Positions 1 to 5,533 of a stretch of 5,555 bases of DNA are shown here, in pieces. The number at the start of each line of letters is the position of its first letter. Position 1 is the first letter of the stretch. This DNA comes from an uncultured Mycoplasmatota bacterium (GTDB lineage Bacteria > Bacillota_I > Bacilli_A > RF39 > UBA660): the NCBI GenBank assembly GCA_900554615.1, contig USIB01000083.1, forward strand, positions 1-5,555. The letters run 5' to 3'. The notes beneath the pieces are model-generated. The model was not told where the DNA came from, did no database searches, and saw only the letters and a list, made by a program, of their open reading frames with translations. A program made the translations under genes and the position numbers.

Positions 1-30
1 GTTAACTTTAGTAATTCTTTCTCTATTCAT
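1..30 (-). CDS. 5' end of an unidentified minus-strand gene (partial)
   Basis: Only the first ten codons lie in the window, starting at an ATG (30-28) and reading MNRERITKVN before running off the edge. A purine-rich ribosome binding site (GAAAGGAG, about 41-48) sits 10 nt upstream of the ATG. A plausible promoter lies at 65-93. This combination makes a real translation start likely. Ten residues are too few to identify the product. The start is charged (Arg, Glu, Lys), so it does not look like a signal peptide, and a cytoplasmic protein is the simplest guess. It lies on the same strand as ftsZ but is separated from it by a terminator and has its own promoter, so it is probably not in the ftsAZ operon. 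Confidence 0.6.
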   Translation of the reverse strand, partial: MNRERITKVN

Positions 31-64
31 AGTGAGGTCTCTCCTTTCAATTTTTTCTATAATA

Positions 65-93
65 AGTTTAACACATCTCAAAATAATTTTCAA
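65..93 (-). promoter_or_regulatory. Putative sigma-A promoter of the partial gene at 1-30
   Basis: On the minus strand, TTGAAA (88-93) and TAAACT (65-70) are separated by 17 nt. The -10 is preceded by TG-n, an extended -10 arrangement. The predicted start near 58 gives a leader of about 28 nt with the ribosome binding site inside. The -35 matches the consensus at 5 of 6 positions and the -10 at 4 of 6. Confidence 0.45.
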
Positions 94-101
94 TAAATAT
101 A

Positions 102-130
102 TTAATATTTTTATTAAAATATAATATAAT
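102..130 (+). promoter_or_regulatory. Putative promoter of the plus-strand small RNA
   Basis: Two overlapping perfect TATAAT hexamers occur at 120-125 and 125-130. For the second, a weak -35 (TTAATA, 102-107) lies 17 nt upstream. Transcription would start near 137. The background is very AT-rich, so chance matches are possible. The structured sequence that follows (150-241) is the main reason to take it seriously. Confidence 0.35.
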
Positions 131-158
131 GCATACAGAAAGAGAAATTATCCATATT

Positions 159-195
159 AAAAATGTGGGTAACACCTATTGCGAAGGTGATACTC
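159..195 (-). terminator. Possible terminator of the small-peptide transcript
   Basis: Read on the minus strand, the hairpin at 195-167 (CACCT with AGGTG as its core, plus imperfect outer pairs) is followed after 3 nt by TTTTT (163-159). If used, the peptide mRNA would carry a 3' tail complementary to about 80 nt of the plus-strand RNA. The stem is imperfect in this direction, so confidence is low. Confidence 0.25.
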
Positions 196-208
196 TTCAA
201 TTATGGAT

Positions 209-241
209 GTCAGAGCAACCCCCTAAGGTACTCTGACTTTT
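209..241 (+). terminator. Intrinsic terminator of the plus-strand small RNA
   Basis: A 7-bp stem, GTCAGAG (209-215) with CTCTGAC (231-237), can be extended by an internal ACC/GGT pairing and is followed by TTTT (238-241). On the minus strand no T run follows, so it works in the plus direction only. The T tract is short, so termination may be incomplete. Confidence 0.45.
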
Positions 242-245
242 CAGT

Positions 246-344
246 CTATTTTCTATGATTACTATGACCTAATGCTAAACACAAAGCCAAAATAATTAGA
301 ATAGTTAATGCATAGCATAAAACATATACAAGAACTAATTCCAT
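246..344 (-). CDS. Candidate 32-residue hydrophobic peptide, toxin-like
   Basis: This short ORF starts at ATG (344-342), directly after an in-frame TAA, and ends at TAG (248-246). The peptide begins MELVLVYVLCYALTILIILA. A single hydrophobic stretch of about 24 residues (roughly 3-26) is followed by a short polar basic tail, GHSNHRK. This is the architecture of type I toxin and other small membrane peptides, which insert in the cytoplasmic membrane. I see no sequence match to Fst, TxpA/BsrG, Ldr or Ibs families. Against it: there is no Shine-Dalgarno sequence before the ATG, unlike every other gene here, and AT-rich DNA readily yields Leu/Ile/Val-rich ORFs. In favour: the convergent structured RNA just downstream and the perfect palindrome just upstream. 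It could also be a non-toxic small membrane protein or a chance ORF. Confidence 0.4.
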   Translation of the reverse strand: MELVLVYVLCYALTILIILALCLALGHSNHRK

Positions 345-350
345 TTAGTC

Positions 351-369
351 AATATACTTTTAGTATATT
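351..369. repeat. Perfect palindrome just upstream of the small ORF
   Basis: AATATACT (351-358) and AGTATATT (362-369) form an 8-bp stem with a TTT loop (AAA on the minus strand). It ends 6 nt before the ATG at 344, so in the peptide mRNA it would occupy the place where ribosomes bind. The minus-strand arm also contains TATACT, a possible -10 hexamer, which would give a nearly leaderless transcript. Confidence 0.4.
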
Positions 370-421
370 TTTATTTATTTTTATATACATACATATGTCT
401 ATATTTAAACATAAAATAGTT

Positions 422-452
422 TATGAGGAAGACTAGAATAGGCTTCCTCATA
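422..452 (-). terminator. Strong hairpin downstream of ftsZ, possible second terminator
   Basis: A perfect 10-bp inverted repeat, TATGAGGAAG (422-431) and CTTCCTCATA (443-452), encloses CTA-GAA-TAG, which adds 3 bp and a triloop. On the minus strand it is followed by AACTATTTTATG, a broken T tract, so it could act as a backup terminator for ftsZ or a processing or stability element. The plus strand has no T tract after it. The arm GGAAGACT (427-434) recurs at 457-464, so alternative pairing is possible. Confidence 0.4.
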
Positions 453-487
453 CCACGGAAGACTTATTTTATATAAGGCTGAAGTGG

Positions 488-514
488 CAAAAGAAAAAGA
501 GTTATAAAACTCTT
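488..514 (-). terminator. Intrinsic terminator of the ftsAZ operon
   Basis: AAGAGTT (497-503) and AACTCTT (508-514) form a 7-bp stem with a 4-nt loop. On the minus strand TTTCTTTT (496-489) follows. The stem overlaps the last two bases of the ftsZ stop codon (515-513), so the transcript would end right at the end of ftsZ. The stem has only two G-C pairs, so it may be weak and read-through is possible. Confidence 0.6.
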
Positions 515-1598
515 AGTAATTATCTCTATCTCTTAAGAATGGAGGAATATCTAAATCATTATCTAAATCAATATCACTAGTACCCTCTCTAAAAATATCT
601 TCTCTTCTAGTAGAACTAAAACTATGATATAAAGGTTCACTTTGATTTTCAAATCCTGTTGCTATTACAGTAACAATAACCTCATCATTTAAGTTCTCAT
701 TAATAACTGCTCCAAATATAGTATTAATATCAGTATTAGCAGCAGTTCTTATTACTTCAGCAGCCTCTTCTACTTCATATAAAGTAAGAGATGAACCACC
801 AGTAACATTAATAATAGCATCAGTAGCACCATTAATAGAAGTCTCTAAAAGCGGTGAAGACACAGCCTGTTTAGCAGCATCTGTTGCTCTATTCTCCCCA
901 GTACCAACACCTATTCCTATTAAGGCATTTCCTCTATCTTTCATTACGGCTTTAACATCCGCAAAGTCTAGGTTTACTAAACCAGATACAGCAATTAAAT
1001 CTGATATAGATTGTACACCTCTATGAAGTACATTATCTACTTCTCTAAATGCTTCAAGCATAGGAGTACTCTTATCAATTAGTTCTCTTAATCTATCATT
1101 AGGAATAACTATTAAAGTATCTACATGTTTCTTTAATTCATCAAGTCCTGATACAGCTTGACTCATTCTTTTCTTTCCTTCAAAACTAAATGGCTTTGTA
1201 ACTATACCTACAGTTAAAGCACCTAAATCTTGACTAATCTCAGCGATAACAGGAGCAGCACCAGTACCAGTTCCTCCACCCATACCACAAGTTACAAATA
1301 CCATATCTGCACCCTTAATTGCTTCTTCTATCTCACCTTTTGATTCAAGAGCAGCCTCTCTACCTATCTCAGGATTAGCCCCTGCTCCTAAACCATCTGT
1401 TAATTCTCTACCAATTTGTAATTTAATTGGAGCAAGAGAATTATTTAAAACTTGAAGGTCAGTATTAGCAACTATAAACTCAACACCCTTAAGTCCTGAT
1501 TCTATCATTCTGTTTACAGCGTTACAACCGCCACCACCTACTCCTATTACTTTTATTTTTGCTAACTGATCCATTTCTAAACCAAACATATTATTCAT
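513..1598 (-). CDS. ftsZ: Cell division protein FtsZ
   Basis: FtsZ is the tubulin-like GTPase that polymerises at mid-cell into the Z ring and recruits the division machinery. The 361 residues are a typical, slightly short length. Visible motifs are the N-terminal nucleotide-binding loop [11 protein letters not shown] (21-31), the tubulin signature GGGTGTG (107-113), and the T7 synergy loop NLDFAD (209-214), whose acidic residues complete the GTPase site of the neighbouring subunit. The C-terminal peptide [11 protein letters not shown] (348-358) binds FtsA. The linker between core and tail (about 317-347) is only about 30 residues and acidic. The ATG at 1598 is chosen because AAGGAGG (1607-1613) lies 8 nt upstream; in-frame Met4 and Met9 lack such a site. 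That site lies inside the last codons of ftsA, 3 nt from its stop, suggesting translational coupling. A terminator overlaps the stop codon. Confidence 0.98.
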   Translation of the reverse strand: MNNMFGLEMDQLAKIKVIGVGGGGCNAVNRMIESGLKGVEFIVANTDLQVLNNSLAPIKLQIGRELTDGLGAGANPEIGREAALESKGEIEEAIKGADMVFVTCGMGGGTGTGAAPVIAEISQDLGALTVGIVTKPFSFEGKKRMSQAVSGLDELKKHVDTLIVIPNDRLRELIDKSTPMLEAFREVDNVLHRGVQSISDLIAVSGLVNLDFADVKAVMKDRGNALIGIGVGTGENRATDAAKQAVSSPLLETSINGATDAIINVTGGSSLTLYEVEEAAEVIRTAANTDINTIFGAVINENLNDEVIVTVIATGFENQSEPLYHSFSSTRREDIFREGTSDIDLDNDLDIPPFLRDRDNY

Positions 1599-1601
1599 TT
1601 C

Positions 1602-2843
1602 TTAATCCTCCTTAGTTCCAATAAAGTTTCCAAATATTTTGGTAATACTAGCCTTTCCCCTTATATTCTTATTATTTGGATTTATCAGTAACTCCTCGTC
1701 TTGCTCATCAATACTAGAATACTCTCTTCCTCTAACTTCCATTTTATCAATAAAATACTTTATCATCCCAATTGAAGTCGTATACTTGTTATTTCTGGCT
1801 CCAAGAGTATCTTCTGTATATATTATAACATCTTTTCCAAGAATTTCATAGACTAAATTCTTAAATGCTCTTATTTCGGTTAATCCTCCTGTTATTACTA
1901 TATAAGAAATATTTTGTTTTGTCAATAGTAATATTTGCTTCTGGGCTAGTTTAAGTAATTCTGCTAATCTATCCATAACTATTTCTGTTACTTCGATTTG
2001 ATTTAAATTAATTACTTCTCCTGCTGTATTCTTAACCTCATAAACATCATTTAGTGCTATAAATCTCTTATGACTAGATGCAAACCTCTCTTTTATTTCT
2101 CTTGCATCAAATATACTTATATTAAACATATAGGCTAAGTCTTTATCTATATTAATACCACCTAATTGAATTATCTCTGTATTCATAAGTTTACCTCTAT
2201 TAAATACAGATACATTCATTGTCTCATGCCCTATATTAATTATTGCTCCTACTCTTTTATCTAAAGAATCATTCTTTACTTCAAAGTAGTCTCCTAGTGA
2301 TGATATAGTAATATCAACTACTTCTAATCCTGCTCCTTCCATAACTGATAATACTGAATATATATTCTTTTTAGGAGCAGTTACCATTATTCCTTTCATT
2401 TCTAATTTATTACCAGCCTTGCCTACGACTTTTTCTTCTCTTTCTCCATCTATAAAAAAGGCTATTGGAATAACTGTAACTAATTCATAATCTTGTTCTA
2501 TTTTTGAATATACTGATGTCTTTATTATATTATTTACATTATCAGTAGTTATTATATCCTCAGTAATATTTATTTCCCCAGTTACAAACATGAACTTTGA
2601 ATTATAACTAGGTACTCCTACTATTACTTTCTTTATATTTATACCAAGATTATTATTTATTTCTTTTATTCCATCTTTAATAGAGTTAATGGCTAAATTA
2701 GGATCAACAATTAAACCTTTTCTTATTCCTTTTGATTTCTCTTCGTGGGCACAAAGAATATTTAACTTATCTTTATAATACTCTCCTACTACGAATTTAA
2801 TTGTATCAGATCCAATATCAATAGCAGTATATATTTTCTTCAC
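1602..2843 (-). CDS. ftsA: Cell division protein FtsA
   Basis: FtsA is the actin-like protein that links FtsZ filaments to the cytoplasmic membrane and helps recruit later division proteins. The 413 residues match the family. The phosphate-1 loop is AIDIGSDTIKF (7-17), the FtsA-specific 1C region spans about 83-160, and the adenosine motif is ITGGLTEI (317-324). The C-terminal stretch SITKIFGNFIG (399-409) looks like the amphipathic membrane-targeting helix, after a charged linker (about 370-395). The phosphate-2 motif is unusual: NIGHETMN (203-210), where most FtsA proteins have D-x-GGG-x-T, so the Asp and two glycines are replaced. The start codon is GTG (2843-2841), with GGGAG about 10 nt upstream and a promoter just before. 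PilM- or MreB-like ATPases were considered, but the terminal helix and the adjacent ftsZ decide for FtsA. Confidence 0.95.
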   Translation of the reverse strand: MKKIYTAIDIGSDTIKFVVGEYYKDKLNILCAHEEKSKGIRKGLIVDPNLAINSIKDGIKEINNNLGINIKKVIVGVPSYNSKFMFVTGEINITEDIITTDNVNNIIKTSVYSKIEQDYELVTVIPIAFFIDGEREEKVVGKAGNKLEMKGIMVTAPKKNIYSVLSVMEGAGLEVVDITISSLGDYFEVKNDSLDKRVGAIINIGHETMNVSVFNRGKLMNTEIIQLGGINIDKDLAYMFNISIFDAREIKERFASSHKRFIALNDVYEVKNTAGEVINLNQIEVTEIVMDRLAELLKLAQKQILLLTKQNISYIVITGGLTEIRAFKNLVYEILGKDVIIYTEDTLGARNNKYTTSIGMIKYFIDKMEVRGREYSSIDEQDEELLINPNNKNIRGKASITKIFGNFIGTKED

Positions 2844-2875
2844 GATATCGACTCTCCCTAAAATGATACAACTTA

Positions 2876-2904
2876 ATTATATCAAAAAATAAGTAAAATG
2901 TATA
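2876..2904 (-). promoter_or_regulatory. Promoter of the ftsAZ operon
   Basis: On the minus strand, TATACA (2899-2904; 4 of 6 consensus positions) and a perfect TATAAT (2876-2881) are 17 nt apart. TG lies one base before the -10, giving an extended -10 element. Transcription should start near 2869, leaving a leader of about 26 nt that contains the ftsA ribosome binding site. This makes ftsAZ independent of the surface-protein gene upstream. Confidence 0.65.
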
Positions 2905-2938
2905 TATTTTTTATTTAGTTTAATTTAATTTTTTTCTT

Positions 2939-2963
2939 TTTATGTATATTCTATATACATAAA
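2939..2963. repeat. 11-bp inverted repeat between surface gene and ftsA
   Basis: TTTATGTATAT (2939-2949) and ATATACATAAA (2953-2963) form a perfect 11-bp palindrome with a 3-nt spacer. It directly abuts the terminator hairpin of the surface-protein gene and lies about 35 bp upstream of the ftsA -35. On the minus strand it is followed by A-rich sequence, so it is not itself a standard terminator. It may be an operator or an mRNA 3'-end stabiliser. Confidence 0.4.
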
Positions 2964-2997
2964 CACAAGAATAATCTAATTATTTAGACTATTCTTG
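2964..2997 (-). terminator. Terminator hairpin of the repeat surface-protein gene
   Basis: CAAGAATA (2966-2973) pairs with TATTCTTG (2990-2997), followed inward by a G-U wobble that exists only in minus-strand RNA and by 4 more pairs. This gives a 13-bp stem with a 6-nt loop. The stem spans the TAG stop codon (2991-2989). The following minus-strand sequence, TGTTTATG, is a poor T tract, so it may act together with the adjacent palindrome. Confidence 0.5.
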
Positions 2998-5412
2998 TAA
3001 TTGATATGGATTACTACTTGTACCAAACCCACCTTTTAATTTAGTTAATGTCTTTAAATTAAGTACTGGAAATATTGCTTTTGCAGCATATGTGTTTGTA
3101 GTAGATGAATTTCCATTTGAAGAAATATACCAAGCATTAGTTTTTGAAGAATTACTAGTAGTACTAATACCAAGAGTCCAAGTATCAGATGTAATTACAC
3201 TATGCATCCAGTTATTTGATGTGCAAGCTGATCCTGTATAGCTACTATGTCCTGAAGCATATGAACACTTACTAAGGTCTATGGCATAACTATAATCTGA
3301 TAAATTAAGAAGTGCTATTTTCCCTATCCATTTTGATAAATATGATGAATTAGTACTTTCTTCTTCAATATAAATATCATTAGCATATAAATATGTTCCA
3401 GATGTTCCATAGCCTATTCTCCAAGTAGACTCTGATATCATATTTCTTGTAATATCATTTTTTAATCCTATTTTACTCATATCTAATGATTTTGAACTAG
3501 ATGATGTACTAGTTGAATAATATGTAACAACACCATTACCATTATAATAACTACTATTTAATAATGTATTAACTGACGAAGTAGACCAGTCTGCATTATA
3601 AGAAGTTGATGAAGAACTCTGTGTTCTATCTCTTGCTAATTCTTCAATTGGTGTATTTTTCATTATCTTAACCTTACCATCAAATACACCTATTATTCTC
3701 CATAATTCACAAGTCTCTGCATTTTGATTAGAATAATCACTACAATTAAAATATATATAGTTATTAGCATCAGCTCCATAATACCTAATATTACCATCAT
3801 TTAAAGGAGTTGATGCGTTTCCTTTTCTATCATTCATTAAATTAACTGAAGTAGCATAATTGTATTTAATACTATTATTTGATATCTCTGTTTTCTCAGC
3901 ATTATCATATAAATTAACAATATGATTAATTAAATATGAATCATCAGTATTATCACTTTTTAGACTTACTCCATCTGGTATTATTTTAAATGGATTTTTA
4001 TGACTTCCTAAACCTTTTTCATTAACAAGAACTTCTGTATCAAGATTAAGTACTGGAAATATTGCTTTTTCATAATATGTGTTTGTGGTTCCTGCATTTC
4101 CATTTGAAGAAATATACCAAGCCTGAGTTTTTGAATAATTAATAGCAGTACTAATACCAAGAGTCCAAGTATCAGATGTAATTACACTATGCATCCAGTT
4201 ATTTGATGTGCAAGCTGATCCTGTATAGCTACTATGTCCTGAAGCATATGAACACTTACTAAGGTCTATGGCATAACTATAATCTGATAAATTAAGAAGT
4301 GCTATTTTCCCTATCCATTTTGATAAATATGATGAATTAGTACTTTCTTCTTCAATATAAATATCATTAGCATATAAATATGTTCCAGATGTTCCATAGC
4401 CTATTCTCCAAGTAGACTCTGATATCATATTTCTTGTAATATCATTTTTTAATCCTATTTTACTCATATCTAATGATTTTGAACTAGATGATGTACTAGT
4501 TGAATAATATGTAACAACACCATTACCATTATAATAACTACTATTTAATAATGTATTAACTGACGAAGTAGACCAGTCTGCATTATAAGAAGTTGATGAA
4601 GAACTCTGTGTTCTATCTCTTGCTAATTCTTCAATTGGTGTATTTTTCATTATCTTAACCTTACCATCAAATACACCTATTATTCTCCATAATTCACAAG
4701 TCTCTGCATTTTGATTAGAATAATCACTACAATTAAAATATATATAATTATTAGCATCAGATCCATAATATCTAATATTACCACCATCTAAAGATGTAGT
4801 AGTTCCTCCTAATCTATCATTCATTAAATTAACTGAGGTAGCATAATTATATGTAATACTATTATTAGTTACTGTTGTTTTAGTACTATCATTATATAAA
4901 CTAGTTATATGTTCTAGTAGGTTTTTACCAAAAACAAGCTCTGTATTTGGTACCATAGTCATACTACTTGATAATACTACATTACTAGTACTTGATGATA
5001 CTCCTAGTGTTACTGTAGTACTACTAGTAGAATTATTTTTTATTTGAATATATACTTTTTTAGTCTCTCCACTTGCTATTGTACTAGATGAAGGACTACT
5101 ATCTGAATTTGATAATTTAGTTCCCATTTCTATATCACTAGCAGAAGTTATATACCATACACTATAGTTTAATTTAGAATTACTAGTATTATTAATAGTA
5201 AGGGGAATTTCTTTATTACCTCCTGCTGCTACTTCTACATCGAATGTTTCAATAATATCACTTTCGCTAGTTAATGTCGTACTAAGAGATATTGGATTAT
5301 CTATCTCAATACTAGTAGTAAACATAGCATAAGTAGATCCTATTCCTAGTCCTATTAAACCTCCTACTACTATTGCTATTAAGTATAATGTTTTTACTTT
5401 AATCTTTTTCAT
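2989..5412 (-). CDS. Exported surface protein with two tandem near-identical domains
   Basis: 807 residues, function unknown. The ATG at 5412 is chosen because GGAGG (5421-5425) lies 8 nt upstream. The N-terminus is basic (KKIKVK) with one hydrophobic segment (about 8-25) leading to GSTYAMFTTS, which resembles SipW/TasA-type signal peptides. Residues about 35-160 are Ser/Thr/Asn-rich and probably beta-rich. Two copies of one domain follow (about 165-477 and 494-806). Each contains NYATSVNLMNDR, GNIRYYG, CELWRIIGVFDGKVK, IALLNLSDYSYA, WYISSNGN and AIFPVLNL, and ends in a G-x-G-x3-NP motif. Four conserved cysteines per copy (228, 239, 387, 401 in the first) could form disulfides. The motif order recalls DUF6273-like surface domains, from memory and unverified. 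There is no LPXTG or other C-terminal anchor, so it is either membrane-held by the N-terminus or secreted. Adhesin or envelope roles are guesses. Confidence 0.9.
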   Translation of the reverse strand: MKKIKVKTLYLIAIVVGGLIGLGIGSTYAMFTTSIEIDNPISLSTTLTSESDIIETFDVEVAAGGNKEIPLTINNTSNSKLNYSVWYITSASDIEMGTKLSNSDSSPSSSTIASGETKKVYIQIKNNSTSSTTVTLGVSSSTSNVVLSSSMTMVPNTELVFGKNLLEHITSLYNDSTKTTVTNNSITYNYATSVNLMNDRLGGTTTSLDGGNIRYYGSDANNYIYFNCSDYSNQNAETCELWRIIGVFDGKVKIMKNTPIEELARDRTQSSSSTSYNADWSTSSVNTLLNSSYYNGNGVVTYYSTSTSSSSKSLDMSKIGLKNDITRNMISESTWRIGYGTSGTYLYANDIYIEEESTNSSYLSKWIGKIALLNLSDYSYAIDLSKCSYASGHSSYTGSACTSNNWMHSVITSDTWTLGISTAINYSKTQAWYISSNGNAGTTNTYYEKAIFPVLNLDTEVLVNEKGLGSHKNPFKIIPDGVSLKSDNTDDSYLINHIVNLYDNAEKTEISNNSIKYNYATSVNLMNDRKGNASTPLNDGNIRYYGADANNYIYFNCSDYSNQNAETCELWRIIGVFDGKVKIMKNTPIEELARDRTQSSSSTSYNADWSTSSVNTLLNSSYYNGNGVVTYYSTSTSSSSKSLDMSKIGLKNDITRNMISESTWRIGYGTSGTYLYANDIYIEEESTNSSYLSKWIGKIALLNLSDYSYAIDLSKCSYASGHSSYTGSACTSNNWMHSVITSDTWTLGISTTSNSSKTNAWYISSNGNSSTTNTYAAKAIFPVLNLKTLTKLKGGFGTSSNPYQLQE
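2995..3933 (-). repeat. Tandem domain repeat, second (C-terminal) copy
   Basis: This encodes residues about 494-806 of the surface protein. It aligns without gaps to the copy at 3982-4920 with a constant offset of 987 bp (329 codons). Positions 3160-3759 are identical to 4147-4746, while both flanks carry substitutions: about 13 differences in 102 bp on the C-terminal side, and clearly more on the N-terminal side. Confidence 0.95.
3982..4920 (-). repeat. Tandem domain repeat, first (N-terminal) copy
   Basis: This encodes residues about 165-477 of the surface protein. Its identical core, 4147-4746, corresponds to residues 223-422 (exactly 200 codons). A non-repeated linker of about 16 residues (IPDGVSLKSDNTDDSY region) separates it from the second copy. 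Confidence 0.95.
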
Positions 5413-5430
5413 ATCAATTACCTCCAATAC

Positions 5431-5482
5431 AAAAAGACTATGAAAAATATCTAGTATTTCTACTAGTTATTTCATAGTCTTT
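5431..5482 (-). terminator. Leader hairpin with T tract directly before the surface-gene RBS
   Basis: AAAGACTATGAAA (5433-5445) and TTTCATAGTCTTT (5470-5482) form a perfect 13-bp stem. Beyond a small internal loop, CTAGTA (5451-5456) and TACTAG (5461-5466) form an upper 6-bp stem with a TTTC loop. Read on the minus strand, the stem ends in CTTTTT (T run 5435-5431), five bases before GGAGG (5425-5421). It looks like an intrinsic terminator. It either ends an upstream gene outside the window or acts as an attenuator in the leader. No room remains for a promoter between it and the ribosome binding site. Confidence 0.6.
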
Positions 5483-5520
5483 ATTTATAATTAAATTGCT
5501 TGTAAAGCCTTTATTTATAA
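5479..5520. repeat. 12-bp direct repeat upstream of the surface gene
   Basis: CTTTATTTATAA occurs at 5479-5490 and again at 5509-5520, a 30-bp spacing. On the minus strand each contains TATAAA, a possible -10 hexamer. A TTTACA (5501-5506) lies between them but is only 11 nt from the nearer TATAAA, so I could not assign a convincing promoter. Confidence 0.4.
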
Positions 5521-5533
5521 AACTTGATGAATA

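Larger units (their letters stand above)
137..245 (+). ncRNA. Candidate structured small RNA, possible antisense antitoxin
   Basis: This stretch folds compactly as plus-strand RNA. An outer stem pairs ATCCATA (150-156) with TATGGAT (202-208). It encloses a hairpin of GGGTA (167-171) with TACTC (191-195), an A-A mismatch, and CACCT (173-177) with AGGTG (185-189). A hairpin of GTCAGAG (209-215) with CTCTGAC (231-237) follows and ends in TTTT, like an intrinsic terminator. One pair in the inner stem is G-U only in plus-strand RNA (it becomes C-A on the other strand), which mildly favours this direction. The composition is clearly less AT-rich than the surroundings. I matched it to no riboswitch, SRP, 6S or T-box RNA that I know. 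It converges on the small ORF at 246-344 and would overlap the 3' untranslated part of that transcript, as RatA-type antitoxins overlap txpA-type toxin mRNAs. That role is inferred. Confidence 0.45.

Noticed and set aside
137..245. Known riboswitch, T-box, SRP or 6S RNA
   Set aside because: None of the conserved core motifs of these families that I know is present, and no plus-strand gene follows that it could control.
371..451. Minus-strand 26-residue ORF starting MRKPILVFLINYF
   Set aside because: Its first codons are the arms of the perfect hairpin at 422-452 and it has no ribosome binding site. The structure explains the sequence better.
1639..1851. Plus-strand open frame of 70 codons within ftsA
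   Set aside because: It lies entirely inside ftsA in antisense, has no ribosome binding site and no recognisable motif. It is a shadow of the real gene.
3058..4146. Diversity-generating retroelement signature (variable C-terminal segment of a possible lectin-like domain)
   Set aside because: No reverse transcriptase or template repeat is visible, and several differing positions carry adenine in neither copy, so adenine-directed mutagenesis is not shown.
2995..4920. Insertion sequence or mobile element explaining the long direct repeat
   Set aside because: The repeat lies wholly in one reading frame, encodes a surface domain rather than a transposase, and has no terminal inverted repeats.
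5413..5427. Upstream TTG start adding five residues (MEVID) to the surface protein
   Set aside because: That TTG overlaps GGAGG, which is clearly the ribosome binding site for the ATG at 5412 (8 nt spacing). The shorter form also gives a normal basic signal-peptide start.
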